This document shows, piece by piece, positions 1 through 9,012 of a stretch of DNA of 64,000 nucleotides (position 1 is its first letter; each line of letters starts with the position of its first letter). The notes below the pieces were generated by a model, which was not told the origin of the DNA, did no database searches, and saw only the letters and a program-made list of their open reading frames with translations. Origin of the DNA: Ignavibacteria bacterium (lineage in GTDB: Bacteria; Bacteroidota; Ignavibacteria; Kapaibacteriales; UBA2268); contig JAOADV010000009.1 of the NCBI GenBank assembly GCA_026417135.1, positions 1 to 64,000 of the forward strand, in the 5' to 3' direction. The translations under genes and the position numbers were made by a program.

Positions 1-240
1 ATTCACAAGTATCATTGGATTCAGCTACGAAGCCCATTTTTAGAGCCCAACGAGGATGTCTTGTATATCACAAATGCACGTTATTACAAATCCCCAACAG
101 ATGCTTTCGCTGGCCAATTTGAATCAATTTTACCAATCGATACTATACCTATTTTCAGGGATGCCGAGGTTGTAAATTATTTTTTCGTTTACAAGTTGAA
201 AAACTATATTCCAACAGTATATAGCAAAGTTTGTAAATAG
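1..240 (+). CDS. C-terminal fragment of a glycosyltransferase-like membrane protein (partial)
   Basis: The reading frame is open from the first base to TAG at 238-240 and gives 79 residues; the 5' part lies outside the window. The fragment contains LYITNARYYKSP near its start and ends in a Phe/Tyr-rich stretch with FFVYKLKNY. This resembles the soluble C-terminal tail of ArnT/GT39-like lipid-linked sugar transferases, which have many N-terminal membrane helices. That assignment is a weak inference from the tail alone. That the region is coding is more certain, because codon use is normal and the frame is uninterrupted. A run of ten T follows the stop within 20 nt, but no hairpin precedes it. 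Confidence 0.45.
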   Translation: MHKYHWIQLRSPFLEPNEDVLYITNARYYKSPTDAFAGQFESILPIDTIPIFRDAEVVNYFFVYKLKNYIPTVYSKVCK

Positions 241-616
241 TTTCATATCTTTTTTTTTTGATTGACTTAATTTGGAATCTCCGAATTTTCGTCAACTTTT
301 AGATTTTGTTTTTAACTACTAAGATTTTTAACTTATTATTATATTAATGTCCATAGTTGATATCCTTCTGAATTTTTTTAATAATGTTTTAAATTTTGAT
401 TCTGAATGCTTGTGTTATGCTAAATCTCGATTTAATACTGATTTCGTATACTACTATAAACCGCTTTCCTAACTAAACTTAAAAATTCTTTATCCTATTA
501 CTCTTAAATTTTTTTTTCAGTTTTTATTCGATTAAGTATTTTGATTTTGCATTGAATGCAAGCAATGTGTTAAATTTGGATTAAAATTATTCATAGGTTT
601 TCAAATCTCGGGTGAT
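241..616. other. Gene-free stretch between convergent genes
   Basis: This 376-base AT-rich stretch separates the end of the glycosyltransferase-like gene (+) from the end of the lipoprotein gene (-). It holds a 41-codon plus-strand frame at 347-472 without any ribosome binding site, and a 7-bp palindrome (TTGCATT-G-AATGCAA) at 547-561. Neither is convincing as a gene or as a terminator. I see no tRNA or strong hairpin. Confidence 0.6.
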
Positions 617-1219
617 TCATTCACATTGTAATTGATTTAAGAATTTGGAATTTGGAAATTCTTCGGACAACATTTGGAAAAATCTTTTGTGATTTTCCCT
701 ATCCTTTTGCAAACAAGAAATTAGAACTAACCGAACAAGGACTTTTTCTTTAATGTCGTCGGTAGATTTTACTTCGACAAGTAAGTGCAAGAAATGCTTC
801 CCTGCATCTTCCAACTTGTTCAAATGTAGCAAACACTCCGCAATTTTAAACTTAACATCGATGTATAGTTCATTATCTTCTTTGTCGATTTTCCCTAAGA
901 TTGAACGAAACAATAATAGAGCATTTTGGTAATCTTTGTTTGCGAAAAGTTCTTTCGCTCGACTATATTCTTGAATAACAAAATCTGAATAAGCTGGGTA
1001 ACTTATGTCGATTTCTATCGTATCGAGCATAACTGGCGGTTGAATCATTTTTGGGGGTTCTTTTTGGTCGATTACAATTGTGGTTGTTTGTTTTGATATA
1101 GTATCGACTTTTTGCTCGTCTTTTAATGGTTTTATATTGTATCGAGGTGAAACTTTGGCAACACAACTTAACAAGAGAAGAGACAATAGACCCCAGCAAA
1201 AGTAAAATTTATTTTTCAT
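617..1219 (-). CDS. Lipoprotein with TPR-like helical repeats
   Basis: 200 residues. The N-terminus is a lipoprotein signal: a short basic start, a Leu-rich core and a lipobox LLSC with the modified Cys at 19. After a Ser/Pro/Lys linker (about 20-75) come paired helices with TPR-like spacing, such as FANKDYQNALLLFRSIL and ADCLLHLNKLEDAGKHFLHL-type segments. This fits an outer-membrane or periplasmic-face scaffold resembling YfgM- or BamD-like TPR lipoproteins, but no specific function can be named. It is 20 nt downstream of priA on the same strand and probably shares its transcript. Confidence 0.7.
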   Translation of the reverse strand: MKNKFYFCWGLLSLLLLSCVAKVSPRYNIKPLKDEQKVDTISKQTTTIVIDQKEPPKMIQPPVMLDTIEIDISYPAYSDFVIQEYSRAKELFANKDYQNALLLFRSILGKIDKEDNELYIDVKFKIAECLLHLNKLEDAGKHFLHLLVEVKSTDDIKEKVLVRLVLISCLQKDRENHKRFFQMLSEEFPNSKFLNQLQCE

Positions 1220-1239
1220 AGCATTAAGAAAAAAGCAAA

Positions 1240-3771
1240 TTACATCAAAGAAAATTGAGAATCAACATCGATAATAAGTTTTACCTTCTGAGAAGAAAAC
1301 TTCGACGTGAACTCATTTTTCAGTTTTGTCAATATTGAATTAGTTTGCTTTAAATTTGGGTCGAATTCTCTCCTTACTTTGACTAACATAACTTTTCTGT
1401 GCAAGCCTTTCAAACGAGAGATGATTGGAGTAATTGGTCCAAGGAAATAATCTTTTCCAAATACATTGCCCAGATGAAGTTTAATTAGTTCGATAGCTGG
1501 GGGAAAATTATTTACATCCTTGCTCAAAAGTTCAAGAGAAATAAGCCTTACGAAAGGTGGATAAAGTAGTTGAATTCTTGTTTTAATTTCCTCTTCAAAA
1601 AAGTTGCGATAATTGTTTGTCGCAAAATACTTGATTGGTATCTGATTTGGATTGCTTGTTTGTATGATAACTTCGCCAGGGAAATCGGACTTTCTACCGG
1701 CTCGACCAGCGACTTGAGTAAACAGTTGAAAAGCCCTTTCGTTGGCTGCATAATCTGGTAAATTTATTTGTAAATCGGCATTTACAATTCCAACAAGTGT
1801 AACTCTTTGAAAATCCAGCCCTTTTGCTATGAGTTGCGTCCCAACTAATACATCAATTTCCCCATCGTAAAACTTTTTGAGAATTTCTTTTTGCTTTACA
1901 ATTCCCCGCACAGCGTCGAGGTCGAAACGTTCCACGATGGAATGAACACCTAATTCGTTCAAATAGGTTTTCAGTTCTTCTTCAATTCTTTGTGTTCCAT
2001 AGCCTAAAACAAGCAAAGTCGGCTTTCCACAGTTTGGGCAATATCCTGCAAAGTTGATTTCGTACCCACAATAATGACATTTTAACTTTCGGTCGATTTT
2101 ATGATAAGTTAAACTGACATCGCAATGAGTACATTTTGGAATATATCCACAAACTCTGCACTCGAGAATAAGACCAAAGCCACGACGATTTTGGAAAATA
2201 ATAACACCTTCCTTTTTACGAATTCTTTCCAAAATTTTTTCTATCAAAATTTTGGAAAATTGACCATACATTGTTTTTTTTTGCCTTTCTTCCAAGATGT
2301 TTACAACTTCAATTTTTGGCATTTGCGCACCATCGGCGCGTTTGTTTATATTCAATAGACCATATTTTTTTTCTTTGGCAAAGTAATAGCTTGATACCGA
2401 AGGAGTTGCACTTCCAAGAACGACCACAGCATTTTCGAGTTTGCCTCGGACCAAAGCCAAATCTCTTGCATTGTATCTTGGGCTAAGTTCACTTTGCTTG
2501 TAAGTTGGTTCGTGCTCTTCGTCGACTATGATTAAACCTAAATTTCGAAAAGGGGCAAAAATTGCGGACCTTGCACCAATAACAATCTTTTTTTCGGAAT
2601 TGAGAACCGACAACCAATACTTTGTCCGTTCGGTTGGTGGTAATTTTGAATGCAGTACTGCAATCCGGTTTGGGAAAGCATTGTGGAATCGCTCGATTAA
2701 TTGTGGAGTCAATGATATTTCGGGAACTAATATTATAGATGATTTTCCGAGCTCGATACATCTTTTCAAAAGGTGCATATAAACGAGTGTCTTCCCACTT
2801 CCAGTAACGCCGTGAATAAGAAAAGTTTTATATTCATTTTTCTCAATTGATGGAAGAATGGAATTCACACAATTTTCTTGTTCGAGCGAAAGGGAAAGTT
2901 CAAGTTCATTTCTCTTTCCAAATATTTGTTCATTGGGTCCTTCTAAGCCAATATTTTCGGAATAACTTAGTTCAAAAAAACCGCTTTTTTCGAGCAAGCC
3001 GAGAACTTTTGTGAGATTAGAAAATTTAAAGTAATTTTTTATTGTTGAAAGAGGAACATTCAAAACGTTTCGCTCGAAATTTTCGTAAAGGAAATGTAAA
3101 ACCGAAAGTGCATTTTTTCGTTTCTTTAAAATTTCCTTGTATTCCTCGAACTTTTGCGGGTCGAACATTTCGGGATTGATTATTAGCATCTTTTCTTGAA
3201 ATCTGGATTCCGAAAAACGGGTGCTTGCCGAGACGATATTGCAACGAACAAGGTAGTCGAGCTCATCTTTTAACTTTTTGATTTTAATCGAATTTTTTAA
3301 ACTTGTTAAAGAAATAGGACTCGACTTTTTTGCCAAAAAATCAATTATCTTTTTCTGGTTGTTTGTTAAAACAAAATCTTTATACTCGGGTAAATTTTTC
3401 AATCGAACAAAGACTTCTTCGCGAACAACTAATTTTGTAGGGAGAATAGTTTTAAACACATCACCTATAGGAGCAATGTAATAATTTGCCATCCAGAAAC
3501 ATAATTCTATCAATTTCTGTGTAACAATAGGTTTGCTATCAATTAATTTGATAACAGACTTCAACTTATCGACTGGAAAGCCTAAACTACCTTTGTGTTC
3601 CCCAACAATAACACCAGTTAGTTTTTTGCTGGCAAAAGGTATCAATACTCGGCAGCCGACAAAGTTACCCTCCGAAAAGTTTCGGAATTTGTATGTAAAT
3701 GTAGAATCGATAGAAGTTAATGGGACAACGTCAATTAACTTTTCGTATTTATCGTTTGTAATCTTTTCCAT
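1240..3771 (-). CDS. priA: Primosomal replication restart helicase PriA
   Basis: 843 residues, slightly longer than typical PriA (about 730-830). PriA is a DEXH 3'-5' helicase that rebinds stalled forks and reloads the replisome. In order: an N-terminal fork-binding region (1-110), a winged-helix-like linker, Walker A GVTGSGKT at 321-328, the Walker B/DEXH box VDEEHEP around 416-422, the motif GSATPS near 453, and the zinc-binding cysteines (CRVCG, CTHC, CHYCG, CPNCG) at about 538-582 that are diagnostic of PriA. Helicase motifs V/VI follow (GTQLIAKGLDF, QVAGRAGR). The ATG at 3771 fits the family start. The gene lies divergent to htrA, 36 nt away, so the two promoters must be compact. Confidence 0.96.
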   Translation of the reverse strand: MEKITNDKYEKLIDVVPLTSIDSTFTYKFRNFSEGNFVGCRVLIPFASKKLTGVIVGEHKGSLGFPVDKLKSVIKLIDSKPIVTQKLIELCFWMANYYIAPIGDVFKTILPTKLVVREEVFVRLKNLPEYKDFVLTNNQKKIIDFLAKKSSPISLTSLKNSIKIKKLKDELDYLVRCNIVSASTRFSESRFQEKMLIINPEMFDPQKFEEYKEILKKRKNALSVLHFLYENFERNVLNVPLSTIKNYFKFSNLTKVLGLLEKSGFFELSYSENIGLEGPNEQIFGKRNELELSLSLEQENCVNSILPSIEKNEYKTFLIHGVTGSGKTLVYMHLLKRCIELGKSSIILVPEISLTPQLIERFHNAFPNRIAVLHSKLPPTERTKYWLSVLNSEKKIVIGARSAIFAPFRNLGLIIVDEEHEPTYKQSELSPRYNARDLALVRGKLENAVVVLGSATPSVSSYYFAKEKKYGLLNINKRADGAQMPKIEVVNILEERQKKTMYGQFSKILIEKILERIRKKEGVIIFQNRRGFGLILECRVCGYIPKCTHCDVSLTYHKIDRKLKCHYCGYEINFAGYCPNCGKPTLLVLGYGTQRIEEELKTYLNELGVHSIVERFDLDAVRGIVKQKEILKKFYDGEIDVLVGTQLIAKGLDFQRVTLVGIVNADLQINLPDYAANERAFQLFTQVAGRAGRKSDFPGEVIIQTSNPNQIPIKYFATNNYRNFFEEEIKTRIQLLYPPFVRLISLELLSKDVNNFPPAIELIKLHLGNVFGKDYFLGPITPIISRLKGLHRKVMLVKVRREFDPNLKQTNSILTKLKNEFTSKFSSQKVKLIIDVDSQFSLM

Positions 3772-3807
3772 ACTTATTCGTTTAATTATTTTTATTTATC
3801 GTAATTT

Positions 3808-5013
3808 ATGAAAACGAAGATAATTTATATCGGTTGGATTTTATCAATTATTCTTGGAACAAATAATTGTTCTGCTCAGGATAAATCCAGCGGAATTGGT
3901 AAAAGCGACAGAAAAATTTACCAAGAATCGATAAGTGATTATTCTGACTCAATCCAACAAAAAATCGATGAATCGCGTCGTAATGCTATAACACGTGCAG
4001 TCGAAAAAGTAATGCCCGCTGTTGTTGGTATCAATGTTTTTCATTATGTGGAAGTTCCTTATTACGACCCATTTTTCGAAGATATACTTCGGCAGTTTTT
4101 TGGGATGCAACGCGAGGAATTGTATAGAAAGTACAAAATTCGTGGTCTTGGTTCTGGATTTATCGTTTCCCCCGATGGCTATATTCTAACAAATCATCAC
4201 GTTGCTGGGAATGCTTCGAAAATTGTTGTAACAACGACTGGCGGAAAGCAATACGATGCTAAATTAGTCTTATCCGATAAACTGACCGATATCGCCTTGC
4301 TTAAGATTGAAGGCGACAACTTTCCTTACCTTAAACTTGGGAACTCCGATAATGTAATCGTTGGCGAATGGGTCATTGCTCTGGGGAATCCTTTTGGTTT
4401 GTTTGACTTAAATATGAAACCAACAGTAACTGTGGGTGTAGTTTCGAATAAAAATGTAAATCTTACTCAAAATGGAAGAATGTACAAAGGTATGATTCAA
4501 ACTGATGCTGCAATAAGTTCGGGTAATTCTGGTGGTCCTTTGGTAAATTCCTTAGGCGAAGTCATTGGTATCAACACAATGATATATTCAACTGCTACAA
4601 GTTATGCTGGGGCTGGTAGCATTGGTATTGGTTGGGCTATTCCGATAAACAGAGTAAAGAAAATCGTCGATAGATTCTTTGCCATCGGAGAAGTCCAAAG
4701 AATATTGGACTATGGCTTCGAGGTGATTGAACCAAATTCAGACGAAGCACGAGCTTGGCGATTGAACTTCGATGAAGGTTTGATGATTGTACAAGTTAAA
4801 AGAAATTCTATTGCCTCGAACAATGGACTTGAACCGGGCGATATCATCCTCGAAGTAAATGGCGAAAAAGTCAATACTGAACGTGATTTATATTACATAT
4901 TATTCGACACTTTTCGCGGCGACGAGTTAGTTTTCAAAGTTAAGCGTGGGAACGAAATATTAAATTTACGCATAGTGGTTACAGAATCTCCTAAAAAATC
5001 TAAACCAAACTAA
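3808..5013 (+). CDS. HtrA/DegP-family periplasmic serine protease
   Basis: 401 residues. An N-terminal hydrophobic signal (about 5-22) leads into a trypsin-like domain with the catalytic triad visible: His131 in TNHHVAG, Asp161 in TDIALL, and Ser241 in SSGNSGGP. One PDZ domain follows (about 285-395, with the [16 protein letters not shown] core), so it resembles DegS or single-PDZ HtrA enzymes rather than two-PDZ DegP. The family degrades or refolds damaged envelope proteins. The stop codon overlaps the lptB start by one base (TAATG), pointing to translational coupling with a lipopolysaccharide export gene. Confidence 0.93.
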   Translation: MKTKIIYIGWILSIILGTNNCSAQDKSSGIGKSDRKIYQESISDYSDSIQQKIDESRRNAITRAVEKVMPAVVGINVFHYVEVPYYDPFFEDILRQFFGMQREELYRKYKIRGLGSGFIVSPDGYILTNHHVAGNASKIVVTTTGGKQYDAKLVLSDKLTDIALLKIEGDNFPYLKLGNSDNVIVGEWVIALGNPFGLFDLNMKPTVTVGVVSNKNVNLTQNGRMYKGMIQTDAAISSGNSGGPLVNSLGEVIGINTMIYSTATSYAGAGSIGIGWAIPINRVKKIVDRFFAIGEVQRILDYGFEVIEPNSDEARAWRLNFDEGLMIVQVKRNSIASNNGLEPGDIILEVNGEKVNTERDLYYILFDTFRGDELVFKVKRGNEILNLRIVVTESPKKSKPN

Positions 5014-5762
5014 TGGCTGGCTCCTTCCTCGAAACAATTAACTTAGTCAAGAAATATAAAAGGCGTGCTGTCGTTCGAGGTGTCTCTTTAAATATTCGTC
5101 AAGGGGAAGTTGTTGGTTTGCTTGGTCCCAACGGAGCTGGAAAAACTACTACTTTTTATATGATTGTTGGGGTGATTCGCCCCAACGAGGGCAAGGTGGT
5201 GCTCGATGGGACAGATATTACCAATTATCCTATGTATAAAAGGGCAAGACTTGGAATTTCATACTTGCCCCAAGAGGCATCCGTTTTTAGAAAGCTTACA
5301 GTAGAACAGAACATCCTATCGATACTTCAATTGCAAAACTTGCGTAAAATCGAAATGAAACGTCGATTGGAAGAAGCCTTGGAAACTTTTGGTTTGACAA
5401 GTATCAGAAAGCAAAAAGGATATATGCTTTCTGGGGGCGAGCGCCGTCGCTGCGAAATTGCGCGAAGTCTCGCTTCGAACCCAAAGTTTATACTTTTGGA
5501 TGAACCGTTTGCTGGGATTGACCCACTTGCTGTCGAAGAAATTATGAAAATTATTCTTAAGTTGAAGAATAGAGGCATAGGGATTTTGATAACCGACCAT
5601 AATGTTCACGAGACTCTTACTATAACAGACCGCTCCTATATACTTATCGATGGGTCAATTTTTTCTTCGGGAACTGCAGAAGAAATTGCTCAAAATCCAG
5701 ATGTTCGAAAATTATATCTTGGCGAATCTTTCCAGCTCGAAAGATATCAAATCCTCGAGTAG
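5013..5762 (+). CDS. lptB: Lipopolysaccharide export ABC ATPase LptB
   Basis: 249 residues, the family's usual length. LptB is the cytoplasmic ATPase of the LptB2FG transporter, which extracts LPS from the inner membrane and drives it along the Lpt bridge. Walker [10 protein letters not shown] is at 38-46, the Q-loop [12 protein letters not shown] is characteristic of LptB, the signature is LSGGERRR, Walker B is [12 protein letters not shown], and the H-loop is ITDHNVHE. The start codon overlaps the htrA stop. LptF/G/C/A are not in the window. The 3' end stops five bases short of the convergent CNNM-type gene, leaving no room for a terminator. Confidence 0.95.
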   Translation: MAGSFLETINLVKKYKRRAVVRGVSLNIRQGEVVGLLGPNGAGKTTTFYMIVGVIRPNEGKVVLDGTDITNYPMYKRARLGISYLPQEASVFRKLTVEQNILSILQLQNLRKIEMKRRLEEALETFGLTSIRKQKGYMLSGGERRRCEIARSLASNPKFILLDEPFAGIDPLAVEEIMKIILKLKNRGIGILITDHNVHETLTITDRSYILIDGSIFSSGTAEEIAQNPDVRKLYLGESFQLERYQILE

Positions 5763-5767
5763 TCTTT

Positions 5768-7069
5768 TCACTTTTTGGTAATTGTCAACCTTATTGTTAA
5801 TATTTTTCGTTCGGTGGAATTTAAAATCTCCCACTGCAAGCCATCAATATCCAACCTTTCCCCAGACTTTGGAATTCGCCCAAAATTAGATGAAATAAAT
5901 CCACCGATTGTCTCGTAATCGTCGCTTGTTGGTAAGTTAAGCCCAAAATGCTTGTTAAGGTATTCGATTGACGTTTCTGCATCGATTTCGAAAACTTCGT
6001 CTGTGATTCTTCTGATTGTGGTAATTTCCTCGTCGTATTCATCGTGGATTTCTCCGACTATCTCTTCCAAGATGTCTTCTATCGAGACCAAGCCAGAAGT
6101 TCCTCCGAAATCGTCGTAAACAATTGCTATATGTATTTTATTTTTTTGCATCTCCTTTAAAATATTTTGAATTTTTGTATCTTCGTGAACAAACAAGGGT
6201 TTGCGTAAGTACTTTTCCCAAGAAAATTCTTCCCCAGTGGGGCAATCTGTTTTTAAAGCCAAGATATCTTTTGCGTATAGAATACCTACTACCTCGTCGA
6301 TTGTTGTTTCGTAAACTGGCATTCTGGAAAAGCCTTCTTTTACAAAGATTTCAAGAACTTCTCGGAACGAAAGCCCTCTTTTTATTCCCACAATCTTGCC
6401 TCGTGGGACCATTATCTGCTTTGCTGTTCTACCAGAAAATTCAAATACTTTTTGTATCAGTTTTTCTTCGGTTTCTTCTATTGCTCCCAATTTAGAACTT
6501 TCCTTCAAAATTTCCCGAATCTCTTCGACACTATGGGTATCGACTTGTTCAACGACTCGGATTCCGAAGGGCAAAAGTGTCAAATTTGCCATTTTATTTA
6601 AAAACCAAATAAATGGCTTGAAAATAAGATAGAACAGCCGTAAAGGAAGCGAGGTTAAAAGTGCCGTTTGTTCTGCTCTCACTATTGCAAGAGCTTTCGG
6701 AGCCAATTCTCCAAGAATTATATGCAAAATTGTGATAATAACGAATGCCAAAGGCAAAGAGATACCTTCGATAAAGTCTTTGGTAACATCGAAACCTAAT
6801 ATGCCAAAAAGCCAAAGGAGAATCTTAGAAACAACAGGTTCGCCAATCCAACCTAAGCCCAAACTTGCAATTGTTATCCCAAGCTGGCAAGCGGAAAGAT
6901 ATTCATTTAAATTGTTTATGATATGGCTTGCGACTTTTGCAGTAAATGAACCTTTGCGTGCCCGAATATTAATTGTCGAATTTCTTACTTTGACGATTGC
7001 AAATTCGGCCGCAACGAAAAAAGCGTTTAGAAATACAAGAAAAAGGGTAAGAAAAATATTAAAAACCAT
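5768..7069 (-). CDS. CNNM/CorC-type membrane protein with CBS domains (hemolysin C-like family)
   Basis: 433 residues from the ATG at 7069. The DUF21 transmembrane domain (about 1-180) begins directly with MVFNIFLTLFLVFLNAFFVAAE, which is why this start is preferred over one 26 codons upstream that would lie inside recO. A pair of CBS domains follows (about 205-330, with SRMPVYE and GIVSIEDILEEIVG-like motifs), then a C-terminal CorC_HlyC domain. Family members are linked to Mg2+/Co2+ efflux; the hemolysin name is historical. The start overlaps the end of recO by 11 bases, so the two are probably translationally coupled. Confidence 0.9.
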   Translation of the reverse strand: MVFNIFLTLFLVFLNAFFVAAEFAIVKVRNSTINIRARKGSFTAKVASHIINNLNEYLSACQLGITIASLGLGWIGEPVVSKILLWLFGILGFDVTKDFIEGISLPLAFVIITILHIILGELAPKALAIVRAEQTALLTSLPLRLFYLIFKPFIWFLNKMANLTLLPFGIRVVEQVDTHSVEEIREILKESSKLGAIEETEEKLIQKVFEFSGRTAKQIMVPRGKIVGIKRGLSFREVLEIFVKEGFSRMPVYETTIDEVVGILYAKDILALKTDCPTGEEFSWEKYLRKPLFVHEDTKIQNILKEMQKNKIHIAIVYDDFGGTSGLVSIEDILEEIVGEIHDEYDEEITTIRRITDEVFEIDAETSIEYLNKHFGLNLPTSDDYETIGGFISSNFGRIPKSGERLDIDGLQWEILNSTERKILTIRLTITKK

Positions 7070-7799
7070 AGCCAAACAATTCGAATGTCCTAAAGATAAT
7101 TCTTTTCCCAAGATGGAACGATAGGTACGATTCAAAGAATTTGACAACTTCGACTTCGTCGAATGGAACTAAAGTTAGCTTTTGTAAATCGTTCAACTCC
7201 ATCTTGGAAATTTGATAGAGCAAATTTATAACATCGAAGGAAATTAAAAAATCGGAATCACTTGTTGGGTTTAAGTTAATTCTTCCAAGAGAATAGTCGA
7301 AATACAATCTTTTGTTTTTTTCAAAACGATTCAAATTGTCTAAATTATGTGTAAAGTCGATACCAAATTCCTTTAATAAATTCAAAAGATAATAAACAAG
7401 AATCAAAGAAGGTTGAATATGTTCGTTCTTTAAAGCTTCGATACAAGATTTGGTTAGTGAAAATACGAACTTGTTTGGACTGTTTTTAGGAAGAATGCTA
7501 ACAACAAGTTCAATAATTGCAAGACCGCAAGCAAGTTTATCGAAAGAAAAAATTAATCTATGAAAGGAAGATATTGTTTCGACTTTCGAAAGTAAATATA
7601 GCTCTTTTGTAGTTTTTTTATAATAAGAAAGAAACACAATATTGAGAGGTTCAAGAACCCCAACTATTTTTCTCGACTTTCTTATACCCTTAGCTAAAAG
7701 AGAAACTATTCCGTCGGATTCAGTAAAGACATCTACAATTTTGCTTGACTCACGATAGTTATACGTGCGAACAACTATTCCCGAACTCGAAACAATCAC
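7059..7799 (-). CDS. recO: DNA repair protein RecO
   Basis: 246 residues, starting with GTG at 7799. RecO loads RecA onto SSB-coated gaps in the RecFOR pathway. The N-terminal OB-fold shows the family pattern (SSGIVVRTYNYRESSKIVDVFTE, then GIVSLLAKGIRKSRK), and the helical C-terminal part follows. The zinc-binding cysteines present in some RecO proteins are not seen. A good promoter match lies upstream at 7840-7869. The gene overlaps the following CNNM-type gene by 11 bases. Confidence 0.88.
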   Translation of the reverse strand: MIVSSSGIVVRTYNYRESSKIVDVFTESDGIVSLLAKGIRKSRKIVGVLEPLNIVFLSYYKKTTKELYLLSKVETISSFHRLIFSFDKLACGLAIIELVVSILPKNSPNKFVFSLTKSCIEALKNEHIQPSLILVYYLLNLLKEFGIDFTHNLDNLNRFEKNKRLYFDYSLGRINLNPTSDSDFLISFDVINLLYQISKMELNDLQKLTLVPFDEVEVVKFFESYLSFHLGKRIIFRTFELFGYGF

Positions 7800-7839
7800 A
7801 TTTAGGTTACATTTTCCAAAAAAAACGAACTATGCAACA

Positions 7840-7869
7840 CAAATATACAATCAATTTTTTAATTTGCAA
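7840..7869 (-). promoter_or_regulatory. Bacteroidota-type promoter for recO
   Basis: On the minus strand, TTG (7869-7867) is followed 19 nt later by TATATTTG (7847-7840). This matches the known Bacteroidota sigma-70 promoter pattern (TTG at -33, TAnnTTTG at -7). The recO GTG start lies 40 nt downstream. Confidence 0.5.
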
Positions 7870-7890
7870 CTTTATAAACCAAGAATCTGA

Positions 7891-8994
7891 ATGAGAAAAA
7901 TTCTGGTTGTCGACGACTCTGAATACATTCTCGAAAGTATTTCGGTTCTTCTTTCTCTCGAAGGCTATGAGGTCTATACTGCAAACAACGGAGAAGAGGG
8001 GCTACAGAAAGCTTTCGAAATTCTGCCCGATTTGATTTTGTGTGATATCCAAATGCCAAGGATGGGTGGCTATTCCTTTCTCGAACAAATTAGAGCAAAT
8101 CCCAAGACTGAATCAATACCATTTATCTTTCTAACTGCGTTTGGCGAAAAACACAATATGCGTGAAGGAATGATACGTGGCGCAGACGATTATATCACTA
8201 AGCCCTTTTCTCACGACGAAATAATTCAAGCAATAAATATTCAGAAAAAGAAAACAGAAACTTTACAAAAACATCTCAAAGAAAAAGTAGAAACAGTTGG
8301 TAAAGCAGTCTCTTTTGCTTTGCCCCACGAATTTCGGACAGCATTAAATGAAGTTATTGGCTCGGCAAAATTTATTCTTTCATCTTACGATTTGCTACAA
8401 AAAGAGGATATTTTAGAAATTGCAAACGATATAGTTCGCTCCTCGAATCGACTATTAAGAATAACGGAAAATTTCCTCATTTACACAAAAATTGAGGCAT
8501 TGGCTAATATCCCCGAACGACGCGAACAGCTTCGGTCTCACTTTACCGACGAACCAAACGCGATAATTCAAGATATAGCACTATTAAAAGCGGAAAATTA
8601 CAAACGCAAGGAGGATTTAGTCTTAGATAACTTACATTATAACCTCTCGATTGAAATTTCGACTGATAGTTTTTACAAAATCATAGATGAAATTTTGGAT
8701 AATGCCTTTAAATTTTCACAACCGGGCAACAAAGTTCGTATTTCCTCGGTTTTAGATGGAAATATGATTAAATTTACAATCTCGGATGAAGGGCGTGGAA
8801 TTGATGTAAATAAATTAAAAAGCATCACAACTCTTACTCAATACGAAAGGGAAATCTACGAACAGCAAGGTATTGGTATGGGCCTTGTTATTGCAAAAAG
8901 ATTAGTTGAAATTCACGATGGAAAATTCGAAATCCAAAGCGAAGTTGGAAAAGGAACAACAATAGAATTCTGGCTACATTACAGATTGAATTAG
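7891..8994 (+). CDS. Response regulator-histidine kinase hybrid (REC-HisKA-HATPase)
   Basis: 367 residues with no signal peptide or membrane segment. The N-terminal receiver domain has acidic residues Asp8-Asp9, phospho-acceptor Asp52 (CDIQMP), Thr82 and Lys104. A short coiled linker leads to a dimerisation/H-box region with His146 in LPHEFRTALNEV, where the usual RTPLN proline is Ala. The ATPase has an N-box (EILDNAFKFS), G1 (DEGRGID) and GIGMGLVIAK. The receiver-first order suggests a cytoplasmic kinase whose activity is set by phosphorylation from another kinase. No cognate output regulator is adjacent. Butyrate kinase begins 18 nt downstream, but the functional link is unknown. Confidence 0.88.
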   Translation: MRKILVVDDSEYILESISVLLSLEGYEVYTANNGEEGLQKAFEILPDLILCDIQMPRMGGYSFLEQIRANPKTESIPFIFLTAFGEKHNMREGMIRGADDYITKPFSHDEIIQAINIQKKKTETLQKHLKEKVETVGKAVSFALPHEFRTALNEVIGSAKFILSSYDLLQKEDILEIANDIVRSSNRLLRITENFLIYTKIEALANIPERREQLRSHFTDEPNAIIQDIALLKAENYKRKEDLVLDNLHYNLSIEISTDSFYKIIDEILDNAFKFSQPGNKVRISSVLDGNMIKFTISDEGRGIDVNKLKSITTLTQYEREIYEQQGIGMGLVIAKRLVEIHDGKFEIQSEVGKGTTIEFWLHYRLN

Positions 8995-9012
8995 GATTTA
9001 TCGGAACACTCT

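Noticed and set aside
347-472. A 41-codon plus-strand frame in the first gene-free stretch
   Set aside because: No ribosome binding site, composition like the surrounding AT-rich DNA, no recognisable features.
7070-7147. Longer N-terminus of the CNNM-type protein inside recO
   Set aside because: The membrane domain starts exactly at the ATG at 7069, and the longer form adds an unrelated polar stretch overlapping recO by 89 bases.
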